Source of the DNA: Methanooceanicella nereidis
GTDB taxonomy: Archaea > Halobacteriota > Methanocellia > Methanocellales > Methanocellaceae
Reading direction: 5' to 3'
Length of the DNA: 64,000 nucleotides
NCBI RefSeq assembly: GCF_021023085.1
Contig: NZ_PGCK01000002.1
Location: 124,001 to 188,000 of the forward strand
In this document: positions 1-8,325 of the stretch, one piece after another
How the letters are laid out: the number at the start of each line of letters is the position of its first letter
How positions within the stretch are numbered: the first letter of the stretch is position 1
Notes under the pieces: generated by a model
The model's database searches: none
What the model was told of the DNA's origin: nothing
The model's input: only the letters and a program-made list of their open reading frames with translations
Translations under genes and position numbers: made by a program

Positions 1-113
1 ATCTGGCCGCCCTGGTCAAGGACCGCATCTCTTGCCGTCGATAGGTCGGCGATGCCAAAAAAGTTCGCGCCGTGTCCCTCTGCGATCTCCCGGATCCTTT
101 TCTCGAAGTCCAT
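1..113 (-). CDS. N-terminus of an Fe-S oxidoreductase-like protein (partial)
   Basis: Only the first 37 codons lie in the window; the gene runs off the left edge. The visible protein begins MDFEKRIREIAEGHGANFFG, then reads IADLSTARDAVLDQGGQ. A short charged helix followed by GANFFGIADLS and DQGG resembles the start of the QueG-like 4Fe-4S proteins common in methanogens, but no cysteine motif is visible to prove it. It is transcribed away from trkA. The 253-base gap between them is AT-rich and carries TTGAAAT half-sites near 166-180 like those in the ars operators further on. Confidence 0.5.
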   Translation of the reverse strand, partial: MDFEKRIREIAEGHGANFFGIADLSTARDAVLDQGGQ

Positions 114-271
114 TCGATTACTATTTACATTTTTTTAATTTAAAACTTTACATTGATAGCATATCTTGAAATATTGAAATGGAGGAGAAGAGAATGATTT
201 TTTGTATTTTCGCGATCATTATGCTTTTCCAAAATAGTCGGCACTTTTTTTATCGGGTGAAAAACTAATGT

Positions 272-281
272 CCTTATATAT
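272..281 (+). promoter_or_regulatory. TATA box for the trk operon
   Basis: A TTATATATGA element lies about 86 bases before the trkA start codon, predicting transcription from around 300. A GAGGATT ribosome binding site at 357-363 is close to the ATG at 367. Confidence 0.4.
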
Positions 282-366
282 GATAAAAGGCAATATCTAT
301 CCAGACTTTAAGCATATTTATTATAGATAAAAGCTTAACCTGCTTTAGACTTGTTGAGGATTTACT

Positions 367-1035
367 ATGTATATGATCATAGTGGGGCTGGGAGCCATTG
401 GCAGAAATCTGGCAATGATCGCTGTCGCCGAGAAGCATAATGTTGTCGTTATCGATACGAATATCGATAGATGTAAGGACGTCGCGACAAAGATCGACCT
501 TGTGAGTATCCATGGCGATGCCACTTCTATGGTTGTGCTGGAAGAAGCCGGCATTAACGAAGCGGACGCGGTAATCGCTACGACCGGCAGTGATGCAAAT
601 AATTTAATGATAATGCTGCTGGCTAAAGATAAAGGCGTTAAGAAGCTCACGACGATCGTCAACGAAAGGGAGCACACAGACATATTCAAACGTGCGGGAG
701 TTAACATCCACAAAAATCCTGCCGCCATTGTCGCTGAGGACATATATAACACGATGCTGAGGCCGAGCATCAATAAGTTCGTCAGCATGGCAGGCGGAAA
801 AGCCGAGATCCTGGAGATAATCATCAAGGAAGGATCGTATGCCGCGGATAAGACCGTGAAAGAGATGGGGCTGCCGGGTAATGTGCTTATCATCGCCATT
901 GAAAGAGGGGACGATGTCATAATACCGGAAGGCAATACGGTTATCCAGGCCGGGGATTCGGTGTATATTTTCGTAAGAAGGAACCTCGTCGAAAGAGTGT
1001 TCAACCTGTTCTCTATAGGAAACCTGGAGAAATAA
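367..1035 (+). CDS. trkA: TrkA-type potassium uptake regulatory subunit
   Basis: Cytoplasmic NAD-binding regulator of a Trk/Ktr potassium channel, 222 residues, a usual length for a single RCK_N plus RCK_C protein. The N-terminal Rossmann domain shows GLGAIGRNLA at about residues 7-16 and an acidic residue ending strand 2 (VVVIDTN, about residue 31). The C-terminal TrkA-C domain covers roughly residues 140-215 and contains the typical LPGNVLIIAIERGDD and GDSVYIFVRR stretches. Its stop is followed after one base by the start of trkH, so the two are co-transcribed and presumably form one transporter. The first ATG is preceded by a GAGGATT site; a second ATG two codons later is possible. Confidence 0.93.
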   Translation: MYMIIVGLGAIGRNLAMIAVAEKHNVVVIDTNIDRCKDVATKIDLVSIHGDATSMVVLEEAGINEADAVIATTGSDANNLMIMLLAKDKGVKKLTTIVNEREHTDIFKRAGVNIHKNPAAIVAEDIYNTMLRPSINKFVSMAGGKAEILEIIIKEGSYAADKTVKEMGLPGNVLIIAIERGDDVIIPEGNTVIQAGDSVYIFVRRNLVERVFNLFSIGNLEK

Positions 1036-1036
1036 G

Positions 1037-2494
1037 ATGACATCGGGCAGGGACATTGAGGTCATCCTGAGTAACACCAAGGAATTATTCCTTGTCATGT
1101 CCATCATCATGTTAGTGATGGCCGGGGTGTGTTTCCTGCTCGGCGAGCCACAAAACTCCATAGCTTTTATCGACGCGTTTATCGTAAGCCTGGGAATTGG
1201 CGTTTTACTCTGGATGGTATTCCCGGATATCCCGGAGCCTGAGCTTCGGCATGCCATAATCATTGCAGCCCTTGCATACCCCATAGTGGCCGCTATAACC
1301 ATGATACCGTATTATGTGATACAGGGTATCCCGCCCCTTGACGCGTTTTTCGAGGGAATGTCCGGGTGGACGGGGACCGGAATGACCATGATAGCGGACC
1401 CTCAAAATTCGGATCGTGTGATCCAGCTATGGCGCAGCACGACAGAATGGCTCGGCGGTTTCGGGGTCATAGTGCTGATGATCACCATCCTGATACGACC
1501 GGGTACGAGTACTTACGTTCTTTACCAGTCCGAGTCACATAAAGAGAAGATCCACCCCAGCGTCAGGTCCACTGTGAGGACGATGTGGGGACTGTATGTG
1601 ATATTGACGATACTGGGCATATTTCTTTTATACATTGCAGGAATGCCCCTGTGGGATTCCCTTAACCATTCTTTAGCCTCTTTCGCGACCGGCGGTTTTT
1701 CGATATACCCTGAGAGTATCGCCGCATACGACAGTATCTGGATAGAGATGGCCATATCGTTGCTTGTGATCATAGGCGCTCTGCCGTTCGTTGTCATCTA
1801 CAGGACGATAAGGGATGGCAAGATGGCCCTTTTTAAGGATATTCAGGCGAGGGCAATGTTCATAATCATTATTTTTGGCGCTATGATCCTTACTGCCGAG
1901 AACTACTTTACATATGGCAATATCATTGATTCCGCCAGGTATTCCTTATTTCAGTTCATTTCTGCAGTGACGACGACAGGTTTCCAGACAGCGGACATCG
2001 CAAGCTGGACGCCGACGGCGATGCTGATAATGTCGGTAGCCATGATAATAGGCGGATGCGCGGGTTCCACGGCCAGCGGTATCAAAGTGGCCAGGGCTAT
2101 TTTCCTCACTAACCAGTTTAAGCTATGGTCAAAGAAGACGCTGATGTCAAAGAGCGCCATAGTGACTATAAAACTGGGCAACAAAAGAGTCACGGAAGAT
2201 GCCCTGAACCAGGAGCTGTCTGAAGCCACGCTTATCTCTTTCCTGTGGGTCGTTTCAGTTCTGGCGAGCGTGATGATAATGTCTCACATCCTCGGCCCGC
2301 AGTACGATATCGCGAAGATCATATTTGAAGTGTGCTCCGTGCATGGCAATGTGGGCCTGAGCTGCGGAATAGTCGGCCCCGGATTGCATTATCTCGGCAA
2401 GATACTGTTCATCTTCGATATGTGGATCGGCAGGCTTGAGATCATACCGGTGTTATTGCTGATAAGATACCTTATCAAGGGCTTTAACCTGTAG
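1037..2494 (+). CDS. trkH: TrkH/KtrB-type potassium transporter
   Basis: Membrane potassium uptake channel, 485 residues. Four pore-loop repeats are visible: TGTGMT near residue 112, ATGGFS near 216, TTTGFQ near 310 and GNVGLSCG near 436. The Gly in each forms the selectivity filter in this superfamily. Many hydrophobic segments surround them, consistent with four M1-P-M2 units plus extra N-terminal helices. The final loop, GNVGLSCG, is the usual divergent fourth repeat. It is the second gene of the operon with trkA. The dimeric TrkH fold with a TrkA ring is inferred from family knowledge. Confidence 0.95.
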   Translation: MTSGRDIEVILSNTKELFLVMSIIMLVMAGVCFLLGEPQNSIAFIDAFIVSLGIGVLLWMVFPDIPEPELRHAIIIAALAYPIVAAITMIPYYVIQGIPPLDAFFEGMSGWTGTGMTMIADPQNSDRVIQLWRSTTEWLGGFGVIVLMITILIRPGTSTYVLYQSESHKEKIHPSVRSTVRTMWGLYVILTILGIFLLYIAGMPLWDSLNHSLASFATGGFSIYPESIAAYDSIWIEMAISLLVIIGALPFVVIYRTIRDGKMALFKDIQARAMFIIIIFGAMILTAENYFTYGNIIDSARYSLFQFISAVTTTGFQTADIASWTPTAMLIMSVAMIIGGCAGSTASGIKVARAIFLTNQFKLWSKKTLMSKSAIVTIKLGNKRVTEDALNQELSEATLISFLWVVSVLASVMIMSHILGPQYDIAKIIFEVCSVHGNVGLSCGIVGPGLHYLGKILFIFDMWIGRLEIIPVLLLIRYLIKGFNL

Positions 2495-2657
2495 GACTTC
2501 AAGATCAATACACCGGCCCCCGGGATATTAGTGCACTTTAACCATAATTTAATAATTAATTTTTTATATAAATTTGATTTATATTATAATGAAAAGATCA
2601 TAAAACCCATACTTGAGATGGGCGATCGATCGTCGGGATATCGGGGGATTGATCAGG

Positions 2658-3158
2658 ATGGGAGATAAACACGCGGCAGGATCAAAAAACGATCATAAGA
2701 ACTTTTCATGGCTAAAAGCCAAAAAACAGGCAATTCCATTAATGATCATTTCGATTGTTTTTCTTTTTACCGTAACGATCACTGCTGCCGAACCGGATAA
2801 TACCATAGATAATGATGTTTTTAATTTACAGATAGAAAGCATGGCACCTCCGGCTGATCGGACATGTCCGACCTGCCCGATAGGCGTAGGAGCGGGTGTT
2901 CCGGGTTATCCGTCCCCGGAGGGCTTTGGACCATATGCGCCGTCAGGAAGATACGGAAGCAGCCGAATACCCGAACTTACCTATACGAGAGAGATCTTAA
3001 AGATGAATACCCCCATAATCTCATCTTTTTTCAGCTATATGTTCCCGCCAGGGTTCGGAGTCCCCGATCTGGAAGTGTTTTCGCCGCCGCCTGCCAGGAC
3101 TCTGCCTCCGGGTCCGCCACCAATAACCAATGCCAGCAAAGCGAAAAATATACAATAG
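2658..3158 (+). CDS. Secreted or membrane-anchored Pro/Gly-rich protein of unknown function
   Basis: Not recognised. The chosen ATG at 2658 gives 166 residues; an upstream start at 2613 would add 15 residues that look unlike a leader. A basic N-terminus (KHAAGSKNDHKN) precedes one hydrophobic segment (IPLMIISIVFLFTVTITAA), typical of a signal peptide or anchor. The rest is low complexity: a TCPTCP cysteine pair, GVPGYPSPEGFGPYAPSGRY, and a Pro-rich tail with PPPARTLPPGPPP. It is the first of three similarly built secreted proteins here (with 3297-3893 and 5546-6352), all beside the arsF-arsG pair. A structural or surface role is a guess. Confidence 0.6.
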   Translation: MGDKHAAGSKNDHKNFSWLKAKKQAIPLMIISIVFLFTVTITAAEPDNTIDNDVFNLQIESMAPPADRTCPTCPIGVGAGVPGYPSPEGFGPYAPSGRYGSSRIPELTYTREILKMNTPIISSFFSYMFPPGFGVPDLEVFSPPPARTLPPGPPPITNASKAKNIQ

Positions 3159-3296
3159 ACTTATGAAAAGCCATATTTTCTCTGTTTATGGACACATTTA
3201 GTTAAATTCCATATTATTGCTATATAGACTGTTTAATTTTGTACGATGCTTTATTTAGATAATATATAAAAATAAAATTATTAGGAGGGTAATTAG

Positions 3297-3893
3297 GTGA
3301 GGTCTGAACGCTATTTTAAGATATCAAATGATAACAGGGAGCAGCAAGCCCTAAAAAAACGCTCGATACTGCGGAGCTCATTTTTTAAATGGCCTATTGT
3401 GTTATTAATGTCAGTGCCTTTGATCGCCATTCTGTCGATGAACGGTATGGCCGGGCCCATGGACGGAATACAGTTAGATGTATATGTCCCGTTTGGCCTG
3501 CAAAGCAGTACGGCTGGTAATAGCACATCTGTCCCCCAGGGTGTTTCGGGCATGAATGTATCGGATGCCATGTCATTCGCCCCGGCAAGTGCCGGTGGAT
3601 GGCTTTCGCAGAGCCCGGCAATAGGGACCGGCCAGTATACAAATCAGGCATATGACGTGTTAACAGAAGATCAAGGCATGTCAGGTAATGATACGGCAGC
3701 ATTAGACGATAACGATACTGCGATAAATGCAATGAGTGAAGATATCGGCAACGTGTCCGATGAGTATGGGACGGAAAATTGGTATTCTAATTCAGGGCAA
3801 ACCGGGTTTTCACCGGGCACTTCAGGAATATCAGCGAACTTAGGTGCCTTTAAGGACCGCTTAATATTAAAGTTCAAGTCAATGATACCATAA
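3297..3893 (+). CDS. Secreted Ser/Gly/Asn-rich protein of unknown function
   Basis: Not recognised. The GTG start at 3297 has a near-perfect AGGAGG site at 3283-3288. The 198-residue product has a long basic N-terminus (NREQQALKKRSILRSSFFKW), a hydrophobic core (PIVLLMSVPLIAILSM) and then an acidic, glycosylation-prone region rich in Ser, Gly, Asn and Thr, with several NDT and NST sites. There are no cysteines in the mature part and no catalytic motif. The layout matches the proteins on either side at 2658 and 5546, so the three may be a family by architecture rather than by clear sequence identity. Confidence 0.65.
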   Translation: MRSERYFKISNDNREQQALKKRSILRSSFFKWPIVLLMSVPLIAILSMNGMAGPMDGIQLDVYVPFGLQSSTAGNSTSVPQGVSGMNVSDAMSFAPASAGGWLSQSPAIGTGQYTNQAYDVLTEDQGMSGNDTAALDDNDTAINAMSEDIGNVSDEYGTENWYSNSGQTGFSPGTSGISANLGAFKDRLILKFKSMIP

Positions 3894-3952
3894 CCCATAA
3901 AGGTACGGATAGGCCCTAAAGATAGGTCAATTGGATAAATGGGAATATCTCA

Positions 3953-4666
3953 TCATATGATCTGCATGAGATAATTCCCGAGCAGGTAAATGCCATATAT
4001 GATAAATATCGCCCCGATGGGCTTTCTTATATATGGCTCCGCTTTGACTATCTTTTTAACATAGGATCTTGCGAAAGCGGCGCTCACTCCCAGCAACAGA
4101 GCAAAGATCAGGACGGGAAGGCCGGTCCCGATACCGAACAGTAACGGGTAGCTCATCCCTACCAGGTCCGAATTAAGAGCCAGAGGCACCAGAAGCCCGA
4201 AGAACATCACCGCCGTGTACGGACAAAAAGCCAGCGCGAATACCACACCCAGCAAGAACGCACCCATTGTCCCCCGGTCGGATAGCTGAATGCCGTATTT
4301 TGACTTTAGCCCGTCGCCGAACATTATGTTCGGCTTATAGACCTCAAGCATGATCACCCCTACAAGTATCAGTACAGGACCGAGCAGTAGTTTTTCATAA
4401 TCCTGAAGCGCGGGTGCGTTATCCATGACTGCAGACCCGAAAAGATAGATCATGATACCCAGGAGAGTATATGTTAAAGCGCGCCCGAGGGTATACATGA
4501 TCCCTGCGATCATGGCGCTGCGAGAATCCGCCAGTTTTGACGATACGTACGCGATCGCAGTGATATTTGCCGAAAGAGGACACGGGCCTATTGCCGTGAT
4601 AATACCGATAGCAAAGGCATATATTAAAGGAAAATCTTTGAGGAAGACAAGAGCGGAGAGATCCAT
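3953..4666 (-). CDS. arsG: ArsG-like / CcdA-family membrane protein, copy 1
   Basis: Integral membrane protein of 237 residues with about six helices. It belongs to the DsbD/CcdA (LysE-like) fold, in the branch annotated as ArsG organoarsenical efflux permease. Two single cysteines sit at equivalent places in the two halves: GPCPLS near residue 29 and FCPYT near residue 148, as in CcdA, where the pair shuttles thiol electrons across the membrane. It lies six bases downstream of an arsF gene on the same strand. The known Shewanella arsEFG operon gives resistance to nitroaromatic arsenicals. Whether this copy pumps arsenicals or moves electrons to ArsF is open; the Cys pair favours the latter. 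Confidence 0.8.
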   Translation of the reverse strand: MDLSALVFLKDFPLIYAFAIGIITAIGPCPLSANITAIAYVSSKLADSRSAMIAGIMYTLGRALTYTLLGIMIYLFGSAVMDNAPALQDYEKLLLGPVLILVGVIMLEVYKPNIMFGDGLKSKYGIQLSDRGTMGAFLLGVVFALAFCPYTAVMFFGLLVPLALNSDLVGMSYPLLFGIGTGLPVLIFALLLGVSAAFARSYVKKIVKAEPYIRKPIGAIFIIYGIYLLGNYLMQII

Positions 4667-4672
4667 GCCTGC

Positions 4673-5122
4673 CTACCTGCCCAGTTCCTTATCCAGCACA
4701 GATCTTAGATAGTTCATATAGGCATCTTTATCCTTCACATAAGCCCATATTTCCGGGACGTCCTTGACTGTTTCCTGCCCGTTCTTTACGATCCTGAGCT
4801 TTAATCCCTGTACTTTAACGTTATATTTTTCGGCCATTTCCTTATCTTTCTGGTAATCTATACTTTGCATGGTGATCTTACCAGATTTGACCTCATCGCT
4901 AAAATACTTGTTCAGGGTATCCCGTGCATATTGTTCCGCATCGTTACAGGATATGCATCGTTCGGACCTGTGGAAATACAGTAGTTCGATCATATCAGGC
5001 TCGCCGGTGACATCGACCGACTTATTCACGACCTGCTGGTCCGAAGACTGTAAAATAACCACCCCTGCCAGTATAGCGATTATTACTAAAGTGACTGATA
5101 TCCCTGCTTTTATAATGTTCAT
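4673..5122 (-). CDS. arsF: ArsF-like membrane-anchored thioredoxin-fold protein, copy 1
   Basis: The product from the ATG at 5122 has 149 residues. A hydrophobic N-terminal segment (ITLVIIAILAGVVIL-like, residues 8-24) anchors the rest outside the cell. A CISC pair follows in YFHRSERCISCNDAEQY, the place of a thioredoxin CxxC. This is the layout of proteins named ArsF (nitrophenyl compound nitroreductase subunit family). No flavin or other cofactor motif is seen, so the nitroreductase name rests on the family only. The longer open frame to 5233 begins with unlikely sequence; a GTGGTAG site precedes the ATG and a TATA-like AATATATAAATGC lies at about 5150-5162. It is followed directly by arsG. 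Confidence 0.8.
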   Translation of the reverse strand: MNIIKAGISVTLVIIAILAGVVILQSSDQQVVNKSVDVTGEPDMIELLYFHRSERCISCNDAEQYARDTLNKYFSDEVKSGKITMQSIDYQKDKEMAEKYNVKVQGLKLRIVKNGQETVKDVPEIWAYVKDKDAYMNYLRSVLDKELGR

Positions 5123-5545
5123 ACTACCACAAAAATCAATTATTATTAAGCATTTATATATTAATTCCAAATAAATATCGAATAGTGTGTGAAAAATTTT
5201 CAATTTCAACAAAATTTTAAATAATGAATACACCCTAAATCTTTACAAAATAGTATATTCTGTATTCGATCGAATAAGGTAAAAGTACTTAGTTATTAAC
5301 CATAAATATTTACAAATAAAATTTGAAATAGTTTTTAAAACTCCAGAATAGCGGGTTGACGTCGCCTTGTTTTTTTATTGCTACGATCGTGATGATCCCA
5401 AACTCAATAAATAAAATTAAATATAATAAAATTATTATATTAATTGTTAGAATAATAATACTAATTTCTATACATATGATCGATAGGGTCCTTGTGACAA
5501 AAGCGATCGGTCCAATAATATGTATGAGTAGTGGAGGAGGGTAAA
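5123..5545. other. Divergent intergenic region, AT-rich
   Basis: About 420 bases with no convincing gene, separating the leftward arsF-arsG pair from the rightward secreted protein gene. The left part holds the arsF promoter (TATA-like element near 5150-5162 on the minus strand). The right part, 5400-5470, is nearly pure A/T. A GGAGGAGG ribosome binding site at 5533-5540 serves the gene at 5546. Confidence 0.5.
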
Positions 5546-6352
5546 ATGAGTAAAATTATTAAAATGCCAGGGGAGGTCAATCCGGGCGTACATCGCAGGT
5601 CTCGCTCGACCGAAAGCATGTTTTTAAAGAAAGGATCGGGAGCTGTAAAGCTTATCATCTTTATGATGATCATCAGCCTTGTTTTTATTCCGGCACAATG
5701 TTATTGCGCGATCATAAATAATGAGGCGCAGAGCGTGGATGCTCCTGCACCCGCATGCCCTTGCAGCGGCTCATGCCCGCCATCAGGCTCGTCTTCATCA
5801 GTTTCGTACGATAATCCGGGAGATGGGATGCTGGTAGATGAGCAGGGAGTGTGGGCGAACGCTCAAAATTTCGTTAATGAATATAATACGCCGGCCCCAG
5901 AGACACGGGAAAGCGACATTATCGAGGAAGCAGAGCCGGCAGTGCAGAGCACTGGCGGGTGCGGGTGTAGCTCACAGGCACAGCAGCCAGTATCGAATTA
6001 TTCGCCCATAAGCGTCGCGACGGCTCCTGCAGGTGGAAATGCCCCGGTCAGCGATACTCCCGCTCAATCCGGCACCATAAGTAATCCTGAGGGCACAATA
6101 GGAATCTCAAACACGGCAGGAATAGGCCAAAATATGCCATCATCCTCAGCATTTAGCTTAAAAGGGTTAGTACCGGGACTGTTAAGCAAACAAAGCGGTT
6201 TATATAACAATAATGGCTTTGACCTGTTGAAAAACACTGCGGACAAGACCGAGAACAGTTTCAGCATGCCGGCGATCTCGAAAAGTCTCAATCCATTCAA
6301 TGGAGCTGAAAGCCTTTTTAATTTCAAGCCGCTGACCAAGGCAACGTTTTAA
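5546..6352 (+). CDS. Secreted Cys/Ser/Pro-rich protein of unknown function
   Basis: Not recognised. The ATG at 5546 follows a strong GGAGGAGG site; 268 residues. A basic N-terminus (VHRRSRSTESMFLKKGSG) leads to a hydrophobic signal or anchor (LIIFMMIISLVFIPAQCYC). The mature part opens with a cysteine cluster, APACPCSGSCPPSGSS, has a second cluster GGCGCSS about 70 residues on, and ends in a Ser/Asn/Gly-rich region. The CxC-type clusters could bind soft metals such as As(III), which would fit the arsenic genes on both sides, but this is only a suggestion. A rho-independent-like hairpin follows at once. Confidence 0.65.
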   Translation: MSKIIKMPGEVNPGVHRRSRSTESMFLKKGSGAVKLIIFMMIISLVFIPAQCYCAIINNEAQSVDAPAPACPCSGSCPPSGSSSSVSYDNPGDGMLVDEQGVWANAQNFVNEYNTPAPETRESDIIEEAEPAVQSTGGCGCSSQAQQPVSNYSPISVATAPAGGNAPVSDTPAQSGTISNPEGTIGISNTAGIGQNMPSSSAFSLKGLVPGLLSKQSGLYNNNGFDLLKNTADKTENSFSMPAISKSLNPFNGAESLFNFKPLTKATF

Positions 6353-6363
6353 TAAAAATTATC

Positions 6364-6389
6364 AGGGCAGTATTTGATCTGCCCTTTTT
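6364..6389 (+). terminator. Hairpin terminator after the Cys-rich secreted protein
   Basis: AGGGCAG (6364-6370) pairs with CTGCCCT (6379-6385) around an eight-base loop and runs into five T, just after the stop codon at 6352. The T-tract orientation fits the plus strand. Confidence 0.6.
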
Positions 6390-6438
6390 ATTTTCAATAT
6401 TATGGATTGGTGTCCAATATTTTTAATGACATCCCGGG

Positions 6439-6783
6439 TCATTTTAATTTTTTTGAGAGGCTTATAAATTGGTTAGCGGCTTTACCCTTCTCTGTCAACT
6501 TATAAATAAGAAAATTCCCTTCCTTTTCACAGGATATGAGGCCTGACTCCTTCAAGTTTTTTAGATGATAGGACAAAGCCGAATACTGTAGCCCGATCAC
6601 TTCTACAAGCACGCAAACGCATAATTCTTGCATACCCAGTGCTTCGATAATTTTGATCCTGGCAGGGTCCGCGAGAGATTTAAAGATATCTGAGGTGAGC
6701 TTACCGTCACTTTTCTTGATCTTAGATAGTTCCCTTCGCACTTCCCCGCTTATCCTATAAGGAGTCTCGCATATATCTTCCAT
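6439..6783 (-). CDS. arsR: ArsR/SmtB-family metalloregulator
   Basis: Winged-helix repressor of 114 residues. The start of the HTH domain reads IFKSLADPARIKIIEAL, followed by ELCVCVL, the CxC metal-site motif of arsenic-type ArsR proteins (ELCVCDL in the classic form), and the recognition helix region QYSALSYHLKNLKESGLI. As(III) binding to such cysteines releases the protein from DNA. It is the last gene of a leftward operon with the permease (7239), thioredoxin (6966) and zinc-ribbon gene (6793). It is the likely reader of the 7-6-7 inverted repeats at 8306 and 10267. Confidence 0.9.
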   Translation of the reverse strand: MEDICETPYRISGEVRRELSKIKKSDGKLTSDIFKSLADPARIKIIEALGMQELCVCVLVEVIGLQYSALSYHLKNLKESGLISCEKEGNFLIYKLTEKGKAANQFISLSKKLK

Positions 6784-6792
6784 ATACCCTCG

Positions 6793-6954
6793 CTAACACT
6801 TCTCGCAATCAAAGCAGTGCATTTTATCCTTTATATCGGTATAGAACTCTTTTCCGCACTTCACGCACCGGACCTTACGAAAGCCCAGGTCCTTTGCAGG
6901 CGTTCCCCTTGCCAGGTCAGCGAAGTTAATCCCGCAGGAACATCCTTCTTTCAT
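6793..6954 (-). CDS. Small zinc-ribbon protein in the arsP operon
   Basis: A 53-codon gene. The product starts MKEGCSCGINFADLARG and has three further cysteine pairs: RCVKCGKEF, CFDC and the terminal EKC. That is enough for a zinc ribbon plus a CxC near the N-terminus. The ATG (6952-6954) is preceded by a GGTGG site; the stop lies nine bases before arsR and the gene begins eleven bases after the thioredoxin gene, so it is clearly part of the operon. Possible roles include a metallochaperone or a scaffold that hands As(III) to the permease. No characterised relative is recognised. Confidence 0.75.
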   Translation of the reverse strand: MKEGCSCGINFADLARGTPAKDLGFRKVRCVKCGKEFYTDIKDKMHCFDCEKC

Positions 6955-6965
6955 TTTTTCCACCG

Positions 6966-7205
6966 TTATTTTTTAGCCTGTATCCATTTCTTGATCTCGT
7001 CAATAGACGGTACTCTTCCCATGGACTTGACCTCGTCGTCTACGGCAAATCCGGGAGTTGCCAGTATGCCCGCATCGACGATCTCGTCAATGTCGTTGAT
7101 CTTGACGACCTCCGCTTCCACGCCAAGCTCTTTAATAGCCTGCTTTGCTACATTCTCTAGCATATTGCATTTTGCGCAGCCGGTGCCATATACCTGTACT
7201 TTCAT
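6966..7205 (-). CDS. Small thioredoxin-like redox protein
   Basis: A 79-residue single-domain thioredoxin-fold protein of the methanogen redox-active disulfide type. CAKC at residues 10-13 is the active site, just after the first strand (KVQVYGTG), and the cis-Pro region is ILATPGFAVDD. It lies 33 bases after the permease gene in the same operon. Such proteins are reduced by thioredoxin reductase (a candidate is encoded at 17471) and could supply electrons to arsenate reduction or to the ArsG membrane protein. No dedicated ArsC arsenate reductase was found in the window. Confidence 0.88.
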   Translation of the reverse strand: MKVQVYGTGCAKCNMLENVAKQAIKELGVEAEVVKINDIDEIVDAGILATPGFAVDDEVKSMGRVPSIDEIKKWIQAKK

Positions 7206-7238
7206 GTTATCACCATATTATATATTTTAACGATTATT

Positions 7239-8297
7239 TTAGATTATTGCCCCGAATATTAAGCCGCTGGCAATTGCCACCACTATCACAAGTCCTATAT
7301 ATGTAAATCCTTTTTTCTTGCCCATAATATTTGTGATTACGAGCATGTTAGGCAGGCTAAGCGCCGGGCCGGCAAGAAGCATCGTGAGAGCGGGACCCTT
7401 TCCCATGCCCTGAGCCATGAGCAGGCCGACGATAGGGACTTCCGTAAGTGTCGAGAAGTACATTAATGCGCCGGACACGGAGGCGACCGTGACCGGGAAC
7501 AGCCCGTTGCCGCCAAGGAACGTCTCGATATATTCGATAGGTATCAGCTCTATGATAATGGCTCCGAAAAACACTCCGATAAGTAACAGCGGGAATATTT
7601 TCTTGGTCAGGAACCACGTCTCGTTCATCCACATCGTCAGTTCGTCTCTGGTATACCATCGATATGATGTGAAGGCAGTTGCAAGGATCAGTAATACGAG
7701 GACGGGACCTTTTAGCAGCCAGTCGATAGTCCATCCGCCCAGGACAAGTATAGAAACAAGTAGTATGAATGTGATGGGTGTCCTGTACTTATATCCCGTA
7801 TCTCCGCCGTCGCTTGTGGTCACGATAAATGGTTTTACCTTTTCCTTTTTCTTCTCCTCGTTGATAGATCTTTGATAAATGAACGCCATTATGATGCCTA
7901 TTATCACAGACATGCCTACGGCAGCTACGGCTCTTGCGAATCCGATATCCAGCCCGAGCTTTTGGGCTGAGTACACAATAGCCAGGACATTTATGGCGGG
8001 CGCCGAGAACAGGAATGCTGTAGCAGGACCGATCCCTGCACCCCTCTTATATATGCCTGTGAATAATGGAAGCACCGTACAGCTACAAACAGCAAGTAAT
8101 ATGCCGCTGGTAGCCGCTACGCCATATGACATGAATTTATTAGCTTCAGGCCCCAGGAATTTCAATACGGACTCCTTAGAGAATAAAGCGGCTATAGCCC
8201 CGGCCAGGAAGAATGCGGGGATAAGACAGAAAAGGACGTGCAGCGCCATATACTCTTTAAGCGCTTCAACGCCTACCAAGAATAAATGTTCTATCAT
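7239..8297 (-). CDS. arsP: ArsP/DUF318-type permease
   Basis: Membrane permease of about 352 residues with 8-10 helices and a central charged loop (EEKKKEKVKPF). The motif AVCSCTVLPLFTGIYKRGAG near residue 73, with its CSC cysteines, and the second-half GPALSLPNMLVI are typical of ArsP (permease family PF03773). Characterised ArsP exports trivalent organoarsenicals such as methylarsenite. The ATG at 8297 is preferred to the TTG at 8312 because GTGGTAG precedes it, exactly as in the arsF copy at 5122. It is the first gene of an operon with thioredoxin, zinc ribbon and arsR, with an inverted-repeat operator just upstream. Pairing with arsM (18580) makes methylarsenite export plausible. Confidence 0.85.
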   Translation of the reverse strand: MIEHLFLVGVEALKEYMALHVLFCLIPAFFLAGAIAALFSKESVLKFLGPEANKFMSYGVAATSGILLAVCSCTVLPLFTGIYKRGAGIGPATAFLFSAPAINVLAIVYSAQKLGLDIGFARAVAAVGMSVIIGIIMAFIYQRSINEEKKKEKVKPFIVTTSDGGDTGYKYRTPITFILLVSILVLGGWTIDWLLKGPVLVLLILATAFTSYRWYTRDELTMWMNETWFLTKKIFPLLLIGVFFGAIIIELIPIEYIETFLGGNGLFPVTVASVSGALMYFSTLTEVPIVGLLMAQGMGKGPALTMLLAGPALSLPNMLVITNIMGKKKGFTYIGLVIVVAIASGLIFGAII

Positions 8298-8305
8298 ACT
8301 ACCAC

Positions 8306-8325
8306 ATTTCAAATCATATTGAAAT
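8306..8325. promoter_or_regulatory. Probable ArsR operator, 7-6-7 inverted repeat
   Basis: ATTTCAA (8306-8312), six bases, TTGAAAT (8319-8325). The same halves and spacing occur at 10267-10286 before arsE. It lies between the arsP start and the divergent metallophosphoesterase gene, with further TTGAAAT half-sites near 8359 and 8395, where it could control both directions. Confidence 0.6.
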
